Positions 51,851-61,601 of a stretch of 64,000 bases of DNA are shown one piece after another. The notes under the pieces were generated by a model. It made no database searches. It was not told the origin of the DNA and worked only from the letters and a program-made list of their open reading frames with translations. The stretch is from Chloroflexota bacterium (GTDB lineage Bacteria; Chloroflexota; Anaerolineae; Aggregatilineales; Phototrophicaceae). A program made the position numbers and the translations under genes. The stretch's first letter is position 1; the number at the start of each line of letters is the position of its first letter. Location of the stretch: assembly GCA_026706395.1 (NCBI GenBank), contig JAPOYU010000134.1, positions 1-64,000 on the forward strand, written 5' to 3'.

Positions 51851-53011
51851 TCAGGCTCCGCGCTCCCGGCTGTCGGCGAGTTGCAGTTGCAGCACATAAC
51901 CCAGACGCAGCGCCGCTCGCCGCAGCAGATCATCGGCGTCAGCCAGCGCCGCCGGCAGGGACATCGGCTTGTCGACGATGGAAAAAGCGGCGTGCACGCC
52001 GGCTTGATGCAGCAAGGCATCGTCGATGTTCAATCCGCCGACGAGGCCGACGGTCGGAACGCCGTGCTCCGCCGCCAGTTTCGCCACGCCGAGCGGTCCC
52101 TTGCCATCCAGGGTCTGCGCGTCGATCTGGCCTTCGCCGGTTATCACCAACGATGCGCCAGCGAGCTTCTCCAGGAAACCATTCTTTTCCAGCACCAGGT
52201 CAATGCCCGACACCAGCTTGCAATTGAGAAACGCCATCAGCCCGGCCGCGAAGGCGCCTGCCGCGCCGCCTCCTTTGACATGCCGGACATCGACGCCACC
52301 CTGCTGGTACACGGTCGTGAAACAATGTTCCAGGTTGCGCTCAAGCTGCTCAACCATGGCGGCGTCTGCGCCTTTCTGCGGTCCGAAGATACGCGCCGCG
52401 CCCTTCTCGCCCAAGGTAGGGTTCTCAACGTCGGAGGCGATGATGATGTCTACATCTGCCCAGCGCGCGTCAAGACCGCCCCCGTCAATTGTGGCGATAT
52501 CCGCCAGTCCAGCGCCGCCGGCTGCAATAGACTTGCCGGACGCATCCAGCGCCTGGAGGCCAAGCGCTTGCAAGCAGCCCATGCCGCCGTCAACGGTGGC
52601 GCTGCCGCCCAAGCCAAGGATGATCCGCTCGACGCCGCGCTCTAGGGCGTCCGCCATCAGTTGACCGGTGCCGTAAGTGGTCGCGCGCAGCGGGTCCAAC
52701 TCTGACGGGGATAAAAGCTCCAAACCCGAAGCAAGCGACATTTCAATAACCGCAGTCTTACCCGCGTCAATGAGCCCGTAATCGGCGGAAATAGGCCGAC
52801 TCAAAGGATCGAGCGCCGGCACGGTTATCCGTTCCCCGCCGCTGGCGAGGAAGGCATCCAGCGTACCGTTGCCGCCGTCCGCTATCGGCAACTGCTCGAT
52901 GTCCGCGTCCAGCCCGGACTCATGCAAACCTCGTGCGATGGCGGCGCAGGCTCGAGCGGCGGTCAGGCTTTGTTTGAAGGCGCCGGTGGCTACAAGTATC
53001 TTCAAGGGCAT
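51851..53011 (-). CDS. glycerate kinase (GlxK/GarK type)
   Basis: A 386-residue class II glycerate kinase that phosphorylates D-glycerate. It opens KILVATGAFKQSLTAARACAAIARGL, then LPIADGGNGTLDAF, LGGSATVDGGMGCLQALG and, near the end, ITGEGQIDAQTLDGKGPLGVAKLA. All key motifs of the family are present. The first residue region differs slightly (TGAFK instead of PDSFK). It is 60 bases upstream of proB in the same direction and may be the first gene of that operon. Confidence 0.92.
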   Translation of the reverse strand: MPLKILVATGAFKQSLTAARACAAIARGLHESGLDADIEQLPIADGGNGTLDAFLASGGERITVPALDPLSRPISADYGLIDAGKTAVIEMSLASGLELLSPSELDPLRATTYGTGQLMADALERGVERIILGLGGSATVDGGMGCLQALGLQALDASGKSIAAGGAGLADIATIDGGGLDARWADVDIIIASDVENPTLGEKGAARIFGPQKGADAAMVEQLERNLEHCFTTVYQQGGVDVRHVKGGGAAGAFAAGLMAFLNCKLVSGIDLVLEKNGFLEKLAGASLVITGEGQIDAQTLDGKGPLGVAKLAAEHGVPTVGLVGGLNIDDALLHQAGVHAAFSIVDKPMSLPAALADADDLLRRAALRLGYVLQLQLADSRERGA

Positions 53012-53164
53012 GGCTCCGTCTCGCCCTCGCTCGCCGCATGCGCCTGGTCAGGCAGTCGTGGGCTTATCGTTCATTGGCAAATCTCACACCCGCCACTATC
53101 ATACTTTTACCGAAGCAAGAATGTAAGGCGTACGCGCTGACAAAAACGGCGGGGTGAAAGTGAA

Positions 53165-53821
53165 TTGGCAGTGTATTGCGAAGACGCGTTGAACATCATC
53201 AAATCCAGTGGGATCGTTGCCGGCATGCGGGGTGCGTTCCCGCCGGAGGTTGCGCTGCGGGTCAGCGGAGTGCTCATGCAGGAAGGCATTAATGTCTTCG
53301 AGATGATGATGAATTCGGAGTCGCCGATCGCGGCGATGCAGGCGGTCAAAGCGGAATACGGCGACGATGCCTGCGTGGGCATGGGCACGGCGCTCACTAT
53401 CAACTCGGCCAAAGCAGCGCTGGACGCCGGCGCCGATTTCGTTGTGTCGCCGGCTTTTCAGCCCGATGTGGTCGAGGTCGTAATGGAACGCGGCGTCCTG
53501 ATGGGTCCGGGCGTCGCCACGCCGTCGGAAGCTGTCGCGGCTTGGGACATGGGCGTGCCGCTGCTGAAACTCTTTCCCATTGGCGCGCTGGGAATCGATT
53601 ACTTCGAGGCGATGTTCGGTCCGCTTAAGCACATGACCTTCATGTGCAACGGCGCGATTAATGACCAGAACGCGCGGGCCTTCCTGGGGGCGGGCGCGGT
53701 CGCTTGCGGGATGGGTGGCTGGCTTGTCGGCGACGGGACCTGGTCGAAGTCGCGGCTGCGCAGCCGGGCGCGGATCCTGGTGAACGCCGTACGGAGCGCG
53801 CGGGGTGGCGTTGAGACGTGA
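53165..53821 (+). CDS. KDPG/KHG-type aldolase
   Basis: A 218-residue class I aldolase that splits 2-keto-3-deoxy-6-phosphogluconate or 4-hydroxy-2-oxoglutarate. It has IKSSGIVAGMRGAFP, EGINVFEMMMNS (catalytic Glu; typical residue after it changed), VGMGTALTINSAKAAL, DAGADFVVSPAFQPDVV, PGVATPSEAVAAWDMG and LLKLFPIGALGIDYF with the Schiff-base lysine. TTG 53165 lies seven bases after GGGGTGAAAG and is favoured; GTG 53171 is an alternative. The next gene follows by 22 bases. No kinase for KDPG is near. Confidence 0.85.
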   Translation: MAVYCEDALNIIKSSGIVAGMRGAFPPEVALRVSGVLMQEGINVFEMMMNSESPIAAMQAVKAEYGDDACVGMGTALTINSAKAALDAGADFVVSPAFQPDVVEVVMERGVLMGPGVATPSEAVAAWDMGVPLLKLFPIGALGIDYFEAMFGPLKHMTFMCNGAINDQNARAFLGAGAVACGMGGWLVGDGTWSKSRLRSRARILVNAVRSARGGVET

Positions 53822-53843
53822 CCGAAAGTCTGCCGGCTGTGCT

Positions 53844-56657
53844 ATGACCAACGTACCTCCCGTACCACCCCGTCGCGCCACCGGCTGTTGGCACATCGCC
53901 ATCGTCGCCATTCTCATCGCCGCGGTTCTCACGCTCATTGGCTTATTCCTCCCGCCCTTCAGCCTGGCCGACCGTCTGCTGTCCTTATCATACACGCCGC
54001 TCAGCGCCGGGGGCCCAGCGAAATTATTCTATGACGAACTGCGCCTGAGCCTGGCGCCGGATAGTTCCGGCGACGAATTGGCGCTGAAAATCAGGCGTCT
54101 GTCGGCGGCGGAATTGACGGCTGAAGCAAGCGCGGAGCATGAATGGCTGCTGGCCGCACTGGCCGAGCTGCCGACGGAATTGTCTCGGCAAAGCCCGCTA
54201 TACCTCTTCGATTCCCGCGGGGAGACAGCGGATTCGCTGCGTATCGAACTCAGGATACCGCCGGAGGTTGCCGCCCTGGATCGCTTGTCGCTGCATGGCT
54301 GGGATGGCGAAGCGTGGCGGTTTATGCCGGCGTCGCGCAGTGATAATCAGATCGTCGCGTCTGCGCGGTTTTTGCCGCGGGCGCTCGCGCTTTTCGAAGT
54401 CCTCGAGTCGCCGCCGGCCATCCTGGTGTCGCAAGAGGTCATGCAGGATCTGGACGGGGAGATCGCCGAACTGGCGACCATCCTGTCCCCGGCCGGCTTG
54501 CGTCCGACCGGGCAGGGGGGGCTTATCGGCAGCTTGGCCCCCGGCGGCGCCAGCGATGCCGGCTATCTATTCATGCCCCTTATCCGAAACTTTAGCGACC
54601 ACCGCGCCGTCGACCGCTATACCGTTGAGCGCATCATCAGCCATCCTGCCTTGCGTCGGGAGCATATCAAGCAGATCACGAATCTGACGAACTTCAACAG
54701 CTTCGATGGCGTCTTCATCGACTATCGCGGCTTCTCCGCAGTGTATCGCGATCATTTCACGCGTTTCATCGCAGACCTCTCCACGAGCCTTTCGCAAAGC
54801 GATTTGCGCCTGGGGCTGGTCCTGCCGGCTGAATGGAACGGCGAAAGCGAGGACTGGCATAGCGCAGCTTATGATTGGCCGCGACTCGGCGCCGCTGCCG
54901 ACTATTTTCAAGTGCGCGCGCCACTCCATCCGCTGCACTTTGCGCCCGCAGCGCCGACCCCCTTCGATGAGCTGCTGCGGCAAGCCACGAGCGCGGTCGA
55001 CCGACGGAAAATCTTCTTAACCTTGAGCGTCCGTTCCCTCCGAGAGGTCGGCGGGCTGTCTACGCCGATCGGCTGGGACGAGGCCTTCGCGGCGCTTGGC
55101 GATGTCATATTGGACGCGGAAGAGGTCAGCGAAACGGGCACTATCGAGCCAGGCGCGATTATCCGCGCATCGCTCAGCGGATATCCCGCCCGTGTCGGCA
55201 TCGATAGCGACTTGCAGTTGCTCTATCTGGATTACTTTGACGAATCAGGCCGGGGCATTTCGCGCATCTGGTTGACTGATGCGGCCGCGCTGGAAAAGCG
55301 GCTCGAGCGCACACGGCCCTATGCCATCGCCGGCATCGCGCTGGACGACATTCTTGCGGCCGAGCACTTCGCCGGTTTGCCAAAGATCATTGCGAGTCAT
55401 ATGTCGCGGCAGCCGGCCAACCCGGCGCCCAATCTGCTCCAGGCGCGCTGGTCGATTGACGCGGCGGCGGGTCCGCTCGATCAAGTTGACGCTGGCCTCG
55501 ATGATGAATTGCTCCTGACCCTGGAGGCGCCGGATGGTCATTACGCGGTCAACTGGTCCATTATCGCCGCCGACGGCGTCAGCAGCGCGCGGAAAGGCGC
55601 CGTCTTGCCGCTGTTCGAGCCGACGCCGACCCCAACGCCAACTCCGACGCCGACCCCGGTACCGCGAGCGGTCGTTGCCGCGCCGGTCAACGCGCCAGCC
55701 ACATCCTTCGGCGGCGGGCCGCCTCCCTCCGGCAGCATCCGTATCGCCATTGGCGGGCACGTCACCGAAACGCATAGCCCGCGCGCTATCGGTCCGATGC
55801 GCAGCGCCGGCATGACCTGGATGAAAAAGCAGGTGCGTTTCGATTGGCACGGGCCGCAGGATGTCGGCCCGGTGATATCCGCCGCGCATAACAACGGCTT
55901 CAAAGTCTTGATAGGCACGGTCGGCCATCCCCATGAGTTGGCCCAAGGCGGACAAGCATACATTGACTCTTATACGTCTTGGCTCCAGCAGATCGCCGGT
56001 CAAGGCGCCGATGCCATTGAAGTTTGGAACGAGCCGAACATTGATCGCGAGTGGCCGCGTGGGCAAATCAGCGGCGTCGCCTATGCCAAATTGCTCGCCA
56101 TCGCCTATCAGAAGATCAAACAGGTAAACCCGAATACCATGGTTATTAGCGCCGCGCCGGCCCCAACCGGCATCGCCGACAATCCGGAGCGCGTCATGCC
56201 GGATAACCGCTGGCTGCGGCAGATGGTAGAAGGCGGCGGCTTGAATTATCTCGACTGTGTGGGCGCCCACTACAATGAAGGCATCGTTCCGCCGACTCAA
56301 ACCAGCGGCGACCCCCGGGGCGACAACTACTACACTCGATACTTTCATGGCATGTTGAATGGCTACATCAGCATCACGCGCAAGCCAATCTGTTTCACCG
56401 AGCTGGGTTATCTGACGTCCGAGGGACTGCCAAACCTGCCGTCATACTTCAGTTGGGCGCAGGATGTTACCTTGCAGCAGCAGGCGACCTGGCTTGCGCA
56501 GGCCGCCGCGCTTGCCTCGCGCAGTGGACAGGTGCCTCTGTTCATCGTCTGGAACATCGACTTTACGCACTACGGCGCCGACCCGCAGGCGGGTTATGCG
56601 ATAGTTCGCCCCGATGGCAGTTGCCCGGCATGCAACGCGCTGGCGGCTGCGCGGTAG
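53844..56657 (+). CDS. two-domain surface glycosidase-like protein: degenerate GH18-like part plus cellulase-like (clan GH-A) domain
   Basis: A 937-residue protein with one N-terminal membrane anchor (about residues 16-40). Residues about 200-560 resemble the GH18 barrel: FNSFDGVFIDYRGF at about 285 has the family's D-x3-D pattern, but arginine replaces the catalytic glutamate. A Thr/Pro linker (55618-55665) follows. From about 630 comes a cellulase-like barrel with acid/base WNEPNIDREW (about 730) and nucleophile ICFTELGY (about 852), both intact. ATG 53844 lacks a good ribosome site. The partly inactive N-terminal part may bind polysaccharide; the C-terminal barrel should be active. It begins a set of three related proteins. 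Confidence 0.72.
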   Translation: MTNVPPVPPRRATGCWHIAIVAILIAAVLTLIGLFLPPFSLADRLLSLSYTPLSAGGPAKLFYDELRLSLAPDSSGDELALKIRRLSAAELTAEASAEHEWLLAALAELPTELSRQSPLYLFDSRGETADSLRIELRIPPEVAALDRLSLHGWDGEAWRFMPASRSDNQIVASARFLPRALALFEVLESPPAILVSQEVMQDLDGEIAELATILSPAGLRPTGQGGLIGSLAPGGASDAGYLFMPLIRNFSDHRAVDRYTVERIISHPALRREHIKQITNLTNFNSFDGVFIDYRGFSAVYRDHFTRFIADLSTSLSQSDLRLGLVLPAEWNGESEDWHSAAYDWPRLGAAADYFQVRAPLHPLHFAPAAPTPFDELLRQATSAVDRRKIFLTLSVRSLREVGGLSTPIGWDEAFAALGDVILDAEEVSETGTIEPGAIIRASLSGYPARVGIDSDLQLLYLDYFDESGRGISRIWLTDAAALEKRLERTRPYAIAGIALDDILAAEHFAGLPKIIASHMSRQPANPAPNLLQARWSIDAAAGPLDQVDAGLDDELLLTLEAPDGHYAVNWSIIAADGVSSARKGAVLPLFEPTPTPTPTPTPTPVPRAVVAAPVNAPATSFGGGPPPSGSIRIAIGGHVTETHSPRAIGPMRSAGMTWMKKQVRFDWHGPQDVGPVISAAHNNGFKVLIGTVGHPHELAQGGQAYIDSYTSWLQQIAGQGADAIEVWNEPNIDREWPRGQISGVAYAKLLAIAYQKIKQVNPNTMVISAAPAPTGIADNPERVMPDNRWLRQMVEGGGLNYLDCVGAHYNEGIVPPTQTSGDPRGDNYYTRYFHGMLNGYISITRKPICFTELGYLTSEGLPNLPSYFSWAQDVTLQQQATWLAQAAALASRSGQVPLFIVWNIDFTHYGADPQAGYAIVRPDGSCPACNALAAAR

Positions 56658-56723
56658 TGGCCGGCTGAGCCTCCCGCCGGACATGAAAATGATGTACCCT
56701 CGTCACGGTTCGAAACTGCTCCG

Positions 56724-58172
56724 ATGGGCGCCGTCGTGGTAACCAAGACTGTTTTCAAGCAGATTCGCGGCTTTGTCATTGCATGGCTTCTCATCACCGC
56801 CCTGGTGTGTATGGCGACTTTTCTCGCCGTTTATTTCACTTACAATCCGGAGGAACTAAACGACGGCGCCAGCAATCCACTCCCGTTGGAATCCCCCGAA
56901 ATCGACAGCAAGCCGGATGCCGCCTTGGTGGTGCTGTCGAGTGTAACGCCGGAGCCGACAGTCACGCCTACCAAGCCGCCTCCAAGCCCGACTCTCCCCG
57001 TCTTTGAGGAAGAAGCGACCGACTTGCCGCCACCGACTGAAGTACCGTCTGCCACGCCCCTGCCGACGCAGTTCCCGGTGGATGTCATGAACTACCAGGT
57101 CGGCATACAAGTCGAACATTCGCTTGATTTTAATCCCGTAAATCAAGACAATTATTACCGGTCTGTCGCCCGAGATTTGGGCTTGCGCTGGGTAAAACAG
57201 CAGGTGCGCTGGGACTTGGCGGAACCTGAGCCGGGCGAGATCGACTGGAGCATTCTTGATTTCGTCATGCCAAGCGCGCGCCGTTTCGATATTAAGATGC
57301 TGCTTTCCATCTTAGCCACGCCGGCTTGGGCGCGCGAGCCCGACGTAAACCTCGAGCGGCACGGCCCCCCGGCTGATCCGTTGACATACGCTAATTTTGT
57401 CGCCGAAGTCGTCAAGCGTTATCCGGGCGCTGTTCACGCGATAGAAGTATGGAACGAGCAGAATATAGACCGCGAATGGACCTCGATTCACGGCTTGAAC
57501 GCGGGACAATACGTGGAGCTGTTGCGCAGGACTTACGAAGTCGTCAAAGCTATCGACCCAGGCATCATCATCATCAGCGGCGCGCTCTCCCCAACCGGCG
57601 TCGATGACGGCGTTGGCGCCATCGATGACTTTAGATACATGGATGCGCAGATCGACGCCGGCATGCTGGATTGGGCGGATTGTGTCGGCGCGCACCATAA
57701 TGGCTACAACGTCAGCCCCGATTATCGCTATAACGATATTCCGGACGACAGCAGCGCGACCTTCCGCGGTCCCTTTGATAATCCTCACCATAGCTGGAGC
57801 TTCCGCAGTACGCTGGAAGGCTACGCCAACCGCATCCGAACAGCCGGCTATGAAACCAGGCTATGCGTTACGGAATTCGGTTGGCCGTCTTCTGAAGGCT
57901 TGACCGGCGTTCGTCCTGGCTTTGAATTCGCACAGGACAATACCTTGGCGGAACAAGCGGAATGGACCCCCAAAGCGTTGAGCAATATGGAAGAGTGGGG
58001 ATTTGTCTGGCTCGCGTTCATTTGGAACTTCAACTACGGTCCGCAGGCGGGATTTTCGATTAGCAACGATAATGTACCCTATTCGCTCATTGGCCCGCCT
58101 TATGAATTCCGACCGGCTTTTGATGCCATCCGGGACTGGCAGCGGGACTACCTGGCGCGCATAGGACCGTAA
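56724..58172 (+). CDS. membrane-anchored cellulase-like glycoside hydrolase (clan GH-A)
   Basis: A 482-residue protein with an N-terminal membrane segment (about 13-36), a Pro/Thr/Ser-rich linker (about 50-120) and a TIM-barrel hydrolase. Acid/base glutamate in VWNEQNIDREW (about residue 244) and nucleophile glutamate in LCVTEFGWPSSEGL (about 383) are both present, separated by the spacing expected of clan GH-A. It is close to the C-terminal half of the previous protein. Substrate unknown; exopolysaccharide or cell wall glycans are possible. The gene ends one base before the next start codon. Confidence 0.8.
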   Translation: MGAVVVTKTVFKQIRGFVIAWLLITALVCMATFLAVYFTYNPEELNDGASNPLPLESPEIDSKPDAALVVLSSVTPEPTVTPTKPPPSPTLPVFEEEATDLPPPTEVPSATPLPTQFPVDVMNYQVGIQVEHSLDFNPVNQDNYYRSVARDLGLRWVKQQVRWDLAEPEPGEIDWSILDFVMPSARRFDIKMLLSILATPAWAREPDVNLERHGPPADPLTYANFVAEVVKRYPGAVHAIEVWNEQNIDREWTSIHGLNAGQYVELLRRTYEVVKAIDPGIIIISGALSPTGVDDGVGAIDDFRYMDAQIDAGMLDWADCVGAHHNGYNVSPDYRYNDIPDDSSATFRGPFDNPHHSWSFRSTLEGYANRIRTAGYETRLCVTEFGWPSSEGLTGVRPGFEFAQDNTLAEQAEWTPKALSNMEEWGFVWLAFIWNFNYGPQAGFSISNDNVPYSLIGPPYEFRPAFDAIRDWQRDYLARIGP

Positions 58173-58173
58173 T

Positions 58174-59388
58174 ATGCGAGGCAGAACTCGCCGCAGCATC
58201 GCCGCCGCAATCGCAATCCTGGTCGTAGTCGCCGCGCTGGGCGTCGCCCTTCTGCGCCACTTTCAAGCGCAATCAGATCCTTTTATGGCGAGCGCCATTG
58301 CGGACCCGCCGTTCCCGTCATTAACCTACGGCATTCAAGCTTTTCTGTGGTGGGATAATGGTGATGCTGGCAAGCATCTCGATTGGGTGCGCTTGCTGTC
58401 GTTCAGCCACGTCAAACAGATATTTGCCTGGAGCGACTTGGAGCCGCAGCCGGGCCGATGGGATTGGACGCAATCCGACCGCATTCTGAGTGAAGTCGCG
58501 CGCCGTGGTCTTCGTCTCGTTGTTAGGCTTGGTCAAGCGCCAAACTGGGCGCGCAAGCCGGAGCATCGCGGCGCCAATGATGCTCCGCCCGCCGATTTCG
58601 GCCCCTGGGGCAAGTACTGCGAAGCGGTAGCCAGTCGCTACAAGGGCCAGATCGCGGCTTATCAGATCTGGAATGAGCCGAACTTAAGACGCGAGTGGGG
58701 CGGGGATAGGCCCGATCCTGCCGAATATGTTCAGCTCCTGGCTGCCTGCAGCGAGGCAATTCGCTCGGTCGACCCGGGCGCCGTGCTGATCTCGGCGGGT
58801 TTGGCGCCCACCGGAAATCATGATGAGACTGCGCTGCCGGATGACATTTTTTTTGATCACATGTACCGCAATCGATTCCAGGAATTCGTGGATGTCGTTG
58901 GTGTGCATGCGCCAGGTTTTGCGGCGCCCGAGATAGGACCGGATGATGAAGCGACGCAACAGCGCTGGTTCACTTTCCGCCGCATCGAAGATTTGCGGAA
59001 GATCATGCTAAATTACCATGATGAAGCGCGACAGATGGCGATAATGGAATTCGGCTATACCACGGAAGAGATCAATCCCGACTACCGCTGGTTCAGCGTG
59101 ACCGAAGCCGAACAAGCCGACATGATAAAGCGCGCCTACGAATACGCCATTGCCAACTGGCGTCCATGGATCGGCTTGATGACGCTTATCTACTTGCCCG
59201 ACTCTGCCTGGACGCAAACAGATGAAGAATATTGGTGGTCCATTGTAGCGCCGGATACGGGCCTGCCGCGTCAGGCTTTCATCGACGTCGCTAACATGCG
59301 CAAAGTCTGCGACGAATTTGAGATTCCAGAGCGCGCGCCCGATAGCCCGGTCGCTTTAGGCGAAGCGCTGGCGCCAATCTGCCCCTGA
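58174..59388 (+). CDS. membrane-anchored cellulase-like glycoside hydrolase (clan GH-A), shorter form
   Basis: A 404-residue protein with a membrane segment (about 8-28) directly followed by the barrel, without the linker of its neighbours. Acid/base in IWNEPNLRREWGG (about 168), nucleophile in MAIMEFGYTTEE (about 292). It also has an YLPDSAWTQTDEEYWWSIV loop near the end. It is translationally close to the previous gene and the last of three GH-A genes. Function probably in outer polysaccharide trimming; inferred from fold and location only. Confidence 0.8.
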   Translation: MRGRTRRSIAAAIAILVVVAALGVALLRHFQAQSDPFMASAIADPPFPSLTYGIQAFLWWDNGDAGKHLDWVRLLSFSHVKQIFAWSDLEPQPGRWDWTQSDRILSEVARRGLRLVVRLGQAPNWARKPEHRGANDAPPADFGPWGKYCEAVASRYKGQIAAYQIWNEPNLRREWGGDRPDPAEYVQLLAACSEAIRSVDPGAVLISAGLAPTGNHDETALPDDIFFDHMYRNRFQEFVDVVGVHAPGFAAPEIGPDDEATQQRWFTFRRIEDLRKIMLNYHDEARQMAIMEFGYTTEEINPDYRWFSVTEAEQADMIKRAYEYAIANWRPWIGLMTLIYLPDSAWTQTDEEYWWSIVAPDTGLPRQAFIDVANMRKVCDEFEIPERAPDSPVALGEALAPICP

Positions 59389-59497
59389 CTGGACGCCGCG
59401 AAATGGACGAATGTAATAGAATATCTTTATCAATTCGTTGCGCTTCATCACTATAGGGGCGGCGCGCATAACATTCCTCTTAAATCCGGAAGTAATG

Positions 59498-59503
59498 TAT
59501 ACT
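59498..59503 (+). promoter_or_regulatory. -10 element of the following GT39-like gene, giving a nearly leaderless transcript
   Basis: TATACT ends ten bases before the ATG at 59514, leaving only three or four bases of leader if transcription starts at the usual distance. No Shine-Dalgarno sequence is seen, in agreement with leaderless start. No clear -35. Confidence 0.45.
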
Positions 59504-59513
59504 CGCTGACAAC

Positions 59514-61601
59514 ATGACGACGCCACCCACTTTGATCAATCTTGTCAGGGGTCACGCCCTGATGACGAGCCGGATGAGCTATGTCATTGTCATCTGGCTT
59601 CTCTTGATCGGCGCCTTCTTGCGCCTAACTGATCTCGCGACCTTGCCGCAAGGTTTCAGCGACGACGAGATAATCAATATTCGGCTGGTTGACAACATCC
59701 GGCAAGGCGACATCTACGTCTTTTTCCCGGGCGACGACGGCGGCAGAGAAGGCATGTATCACTTATTCGTCGCCTTTGTTACAACGTTTGTTGGCGAAGG
59801 CACTGTCGGCTATCGCATCTTGTCCGTTTGGCTGGGCGTACTGTCCATCGCGATCATCTATACGCTTGGGAATCATCTTTTCAACCCGATTGTCGGGGTC
59901 CTCGCGGCTGGCCTGGTTTCCGTCAATATGAGCGCAATTCTGCTGTCGCGCGCGGTAAGCAGCGACGCCACGGTGCTCTTCCTGGTCTCCGCGACGATGC
60001 TGGCGCTTGCGCGATCGTTGCCAGTCTACCGCCGTACGCGGGTTGTCACGTCGAATATCGTTTCCTTCGCTGCGCTCGGCGGTCTGCTGGGCATCGGCTT
60101 CTATCTGCATCCGTCAAGCCTGTTCATTGTGCTCGGCGCGATGTTCTATATCGCCCACTTGGTATTTGTACGCAATGTCTTGTTTCGCCAACGACGCAGC
60201 TATACCGGGTTCGCCATACTGCTTATGCTCATCATCAGCATGCCTTATGTCATTTCGAGCATCAATTTGCCGCAGTATTCCGCGGGTCAGCGTATCTTGT
60301 CACATTATACTGGCGGCCTTCTGCGCTCGATCACCGATGGCTTTGTCGCCATCATTCATGCAGGAGATCTCGATCCGCTTCACAATCTGCCGGGGCGCGC
60401 GCTGGTCGATGTTTTCAGCGGCATCTTTATGTTGGCCGGCATTATTATCTGTGTTTTGCGCCGGCATCGACCTCGCTTCATGCTTATCTTGCTCATGTTC
60501 TTGCTAGCGTTGCCGGCAGCCTTTATTGTGGAAGACAGTCCCAATTTCGCCCGTATGATCGTGATCCTGCCACAGCTCGCCATCTTCTTCGGTATGGGCT
60601 TCTATTCTTTGATCCGCTTATCGATTTTCGCTGACGTTGTTTTCCGGCGGCTGGCGGTCGCTGCCGTTCTCGCGCTGCTGGTTATTAACCTGATCTGGAC
60701 GGCGCAAGATCTCTTTGTCGACTGGCGCGACAACGAAGCTGTAGTCCCCTTGGTCAATGCAGAATTAGGGCAGATAGCTCACTTCCTCGATGTTGTCGGC
60801 GATGATAGGCCGATCGTATTCTGCAATGCCAATTGGCGCGCCGCGCAGCCTGAGCGGTTGGATCGCACGGACAAGACTCTGCTGATGATGAACCGATCCG
60901 ACTTCGAGTATCACGAGGCGGATTGCGCCCGAAGCCTGCTCTTGACTAACGGAGGCGCGCGCCAGTATATCGTGTTCTTTGATGAAGAGACTCGCGAAGC
61001 CGTGCATCCCTACCTGCAGGAATGGCTGGCGCAGGCAGAACCAGCGCTGGGCAAGCTGCCCCGCGGCGGCATCGTCGAGTTGGAGACGGAACAATTGCTC
61101 GCGGACGGCGCCGGCGCATTCACGACCACAGCGCCGGTAACCTATGCGCCGGAAGTCAATGAACCCGATCCGACCGCGCCACCCATCCGGTTCGGCGGCA
61201 ACCTAACCTTTCTCGGCTACGAGCCCAATGTCCAGCGAGAATACGTTCCGGGCGATACGGTCGATGTGATCACGTTTTGGCGGGCGGAAGGCGAGCTCTT
61301 GCCCGACTTGACTCTCAAGACCCATATCTTGTCCAGTCCGGTCACCCCGATCGCCATCCACGACACCATCCTCGTTAATCCCGCGTTGATGCACGGGCGG
61401 GATGTTTTCATCCAGATCACGGATGTCTCGCTTCCGTTGAATGCCCTGCCCGGGGAACGCACGGTTTCGGTTGGCGCATATCGGCAAGATGACTTGAGCC
61501 GCTTGCCGGTCCTCGATGGCGAAGAGCTGCGCGGCGACCGGATTTTCCTCTATACCATCAATGTCTTGTCGGCCCCGGATGGCCAGCAAAGCGGAGGATG
61601 A
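59514..61601 (+). CDS. GT39-like membrane glycosyltransferase (divergent ninth member)
   Basis: A 695-residue GT-C membrane protein. The first outer loop has FSDDEIINIRLV with the DE pair and a second loop GREGMYHLFVAFV where relatives have a GREP motif. The membrane part runs to about residue 430. The outer part lacks the C-x20-C pair but ends in a beta-rich module (GYEPNVQREYVPGDTVDVITFWRA, LNALPGERTVSVGAYRQDD) analogous to that of the other paralogues. It overlaps rnz by four bases (ATGA type). The gene follows three glycoside hydrolases, suggesting a shared role in a surface polysaccharide or glycoprotein. Confidence 0.82.
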   Translation: MTTPPTLINLVRGHALMTSRMSYVIVIWLLLIGAFLRLTDLATLPQGFSDDEIINIRLVDNIRQGDIYVFFPGDDGGREGMYHLFVAFVTTFVGEGTVGYRILSVWLGVLSIAIIYTLGNHLFNPIVGVLAAGLVSVNMSAILLSRAVSSDATVLFLVSATMLALARSLPVYRRTRVVTSNIVSFAALGGLLGIGFYLHPSSLFIVLGAMFYIAHLVFVRNVLFRQRRSYTGFAILLMLIISMPYVISSINLPQYSAGQRILSHYTGGLLRSITDGFVAIIHAGDLDPLHNLPGRALVDVFSGIFMLAGIIICVLRRHRPRFMLILLMFLLALPAAFIVEDSPNFARMIVILPQLAIFFGMGFYSLIRLSIFADVVFRRLAVAAVLALLVINLIWTAQDLFVDWRDNEAVVPLVNAELGQIAHFLDVVGDDRPIVFCNANWRAAQPERLDRTDKTLLMMNRSDFEYHEADCARSLLLTNGGARQYIVFFDEETREAVHPYLQEWLAQAEPALGKLPRGGIVELETEQLLADGAGAFTTTAPVTYAPEVNEPDPTAPPIRFGGNLTFLGYEPNVQREYVPGDTVDVITFWRAEGELLPDLTLKTHILSSPVTPIAIHDTILVNPALMHGRDVFIQITDVSLPLNALPGERTVSVGAYRQDDLSRLPVLDGEELRGDRIFLYTINVLSAPDGQQSGG

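Noticed and set aside
55618..55665. DNA tandem repeat in the first cellulase-like gene
   Set aside because: It is simply the coding sequence of a Thr/Pro linker between two domains.
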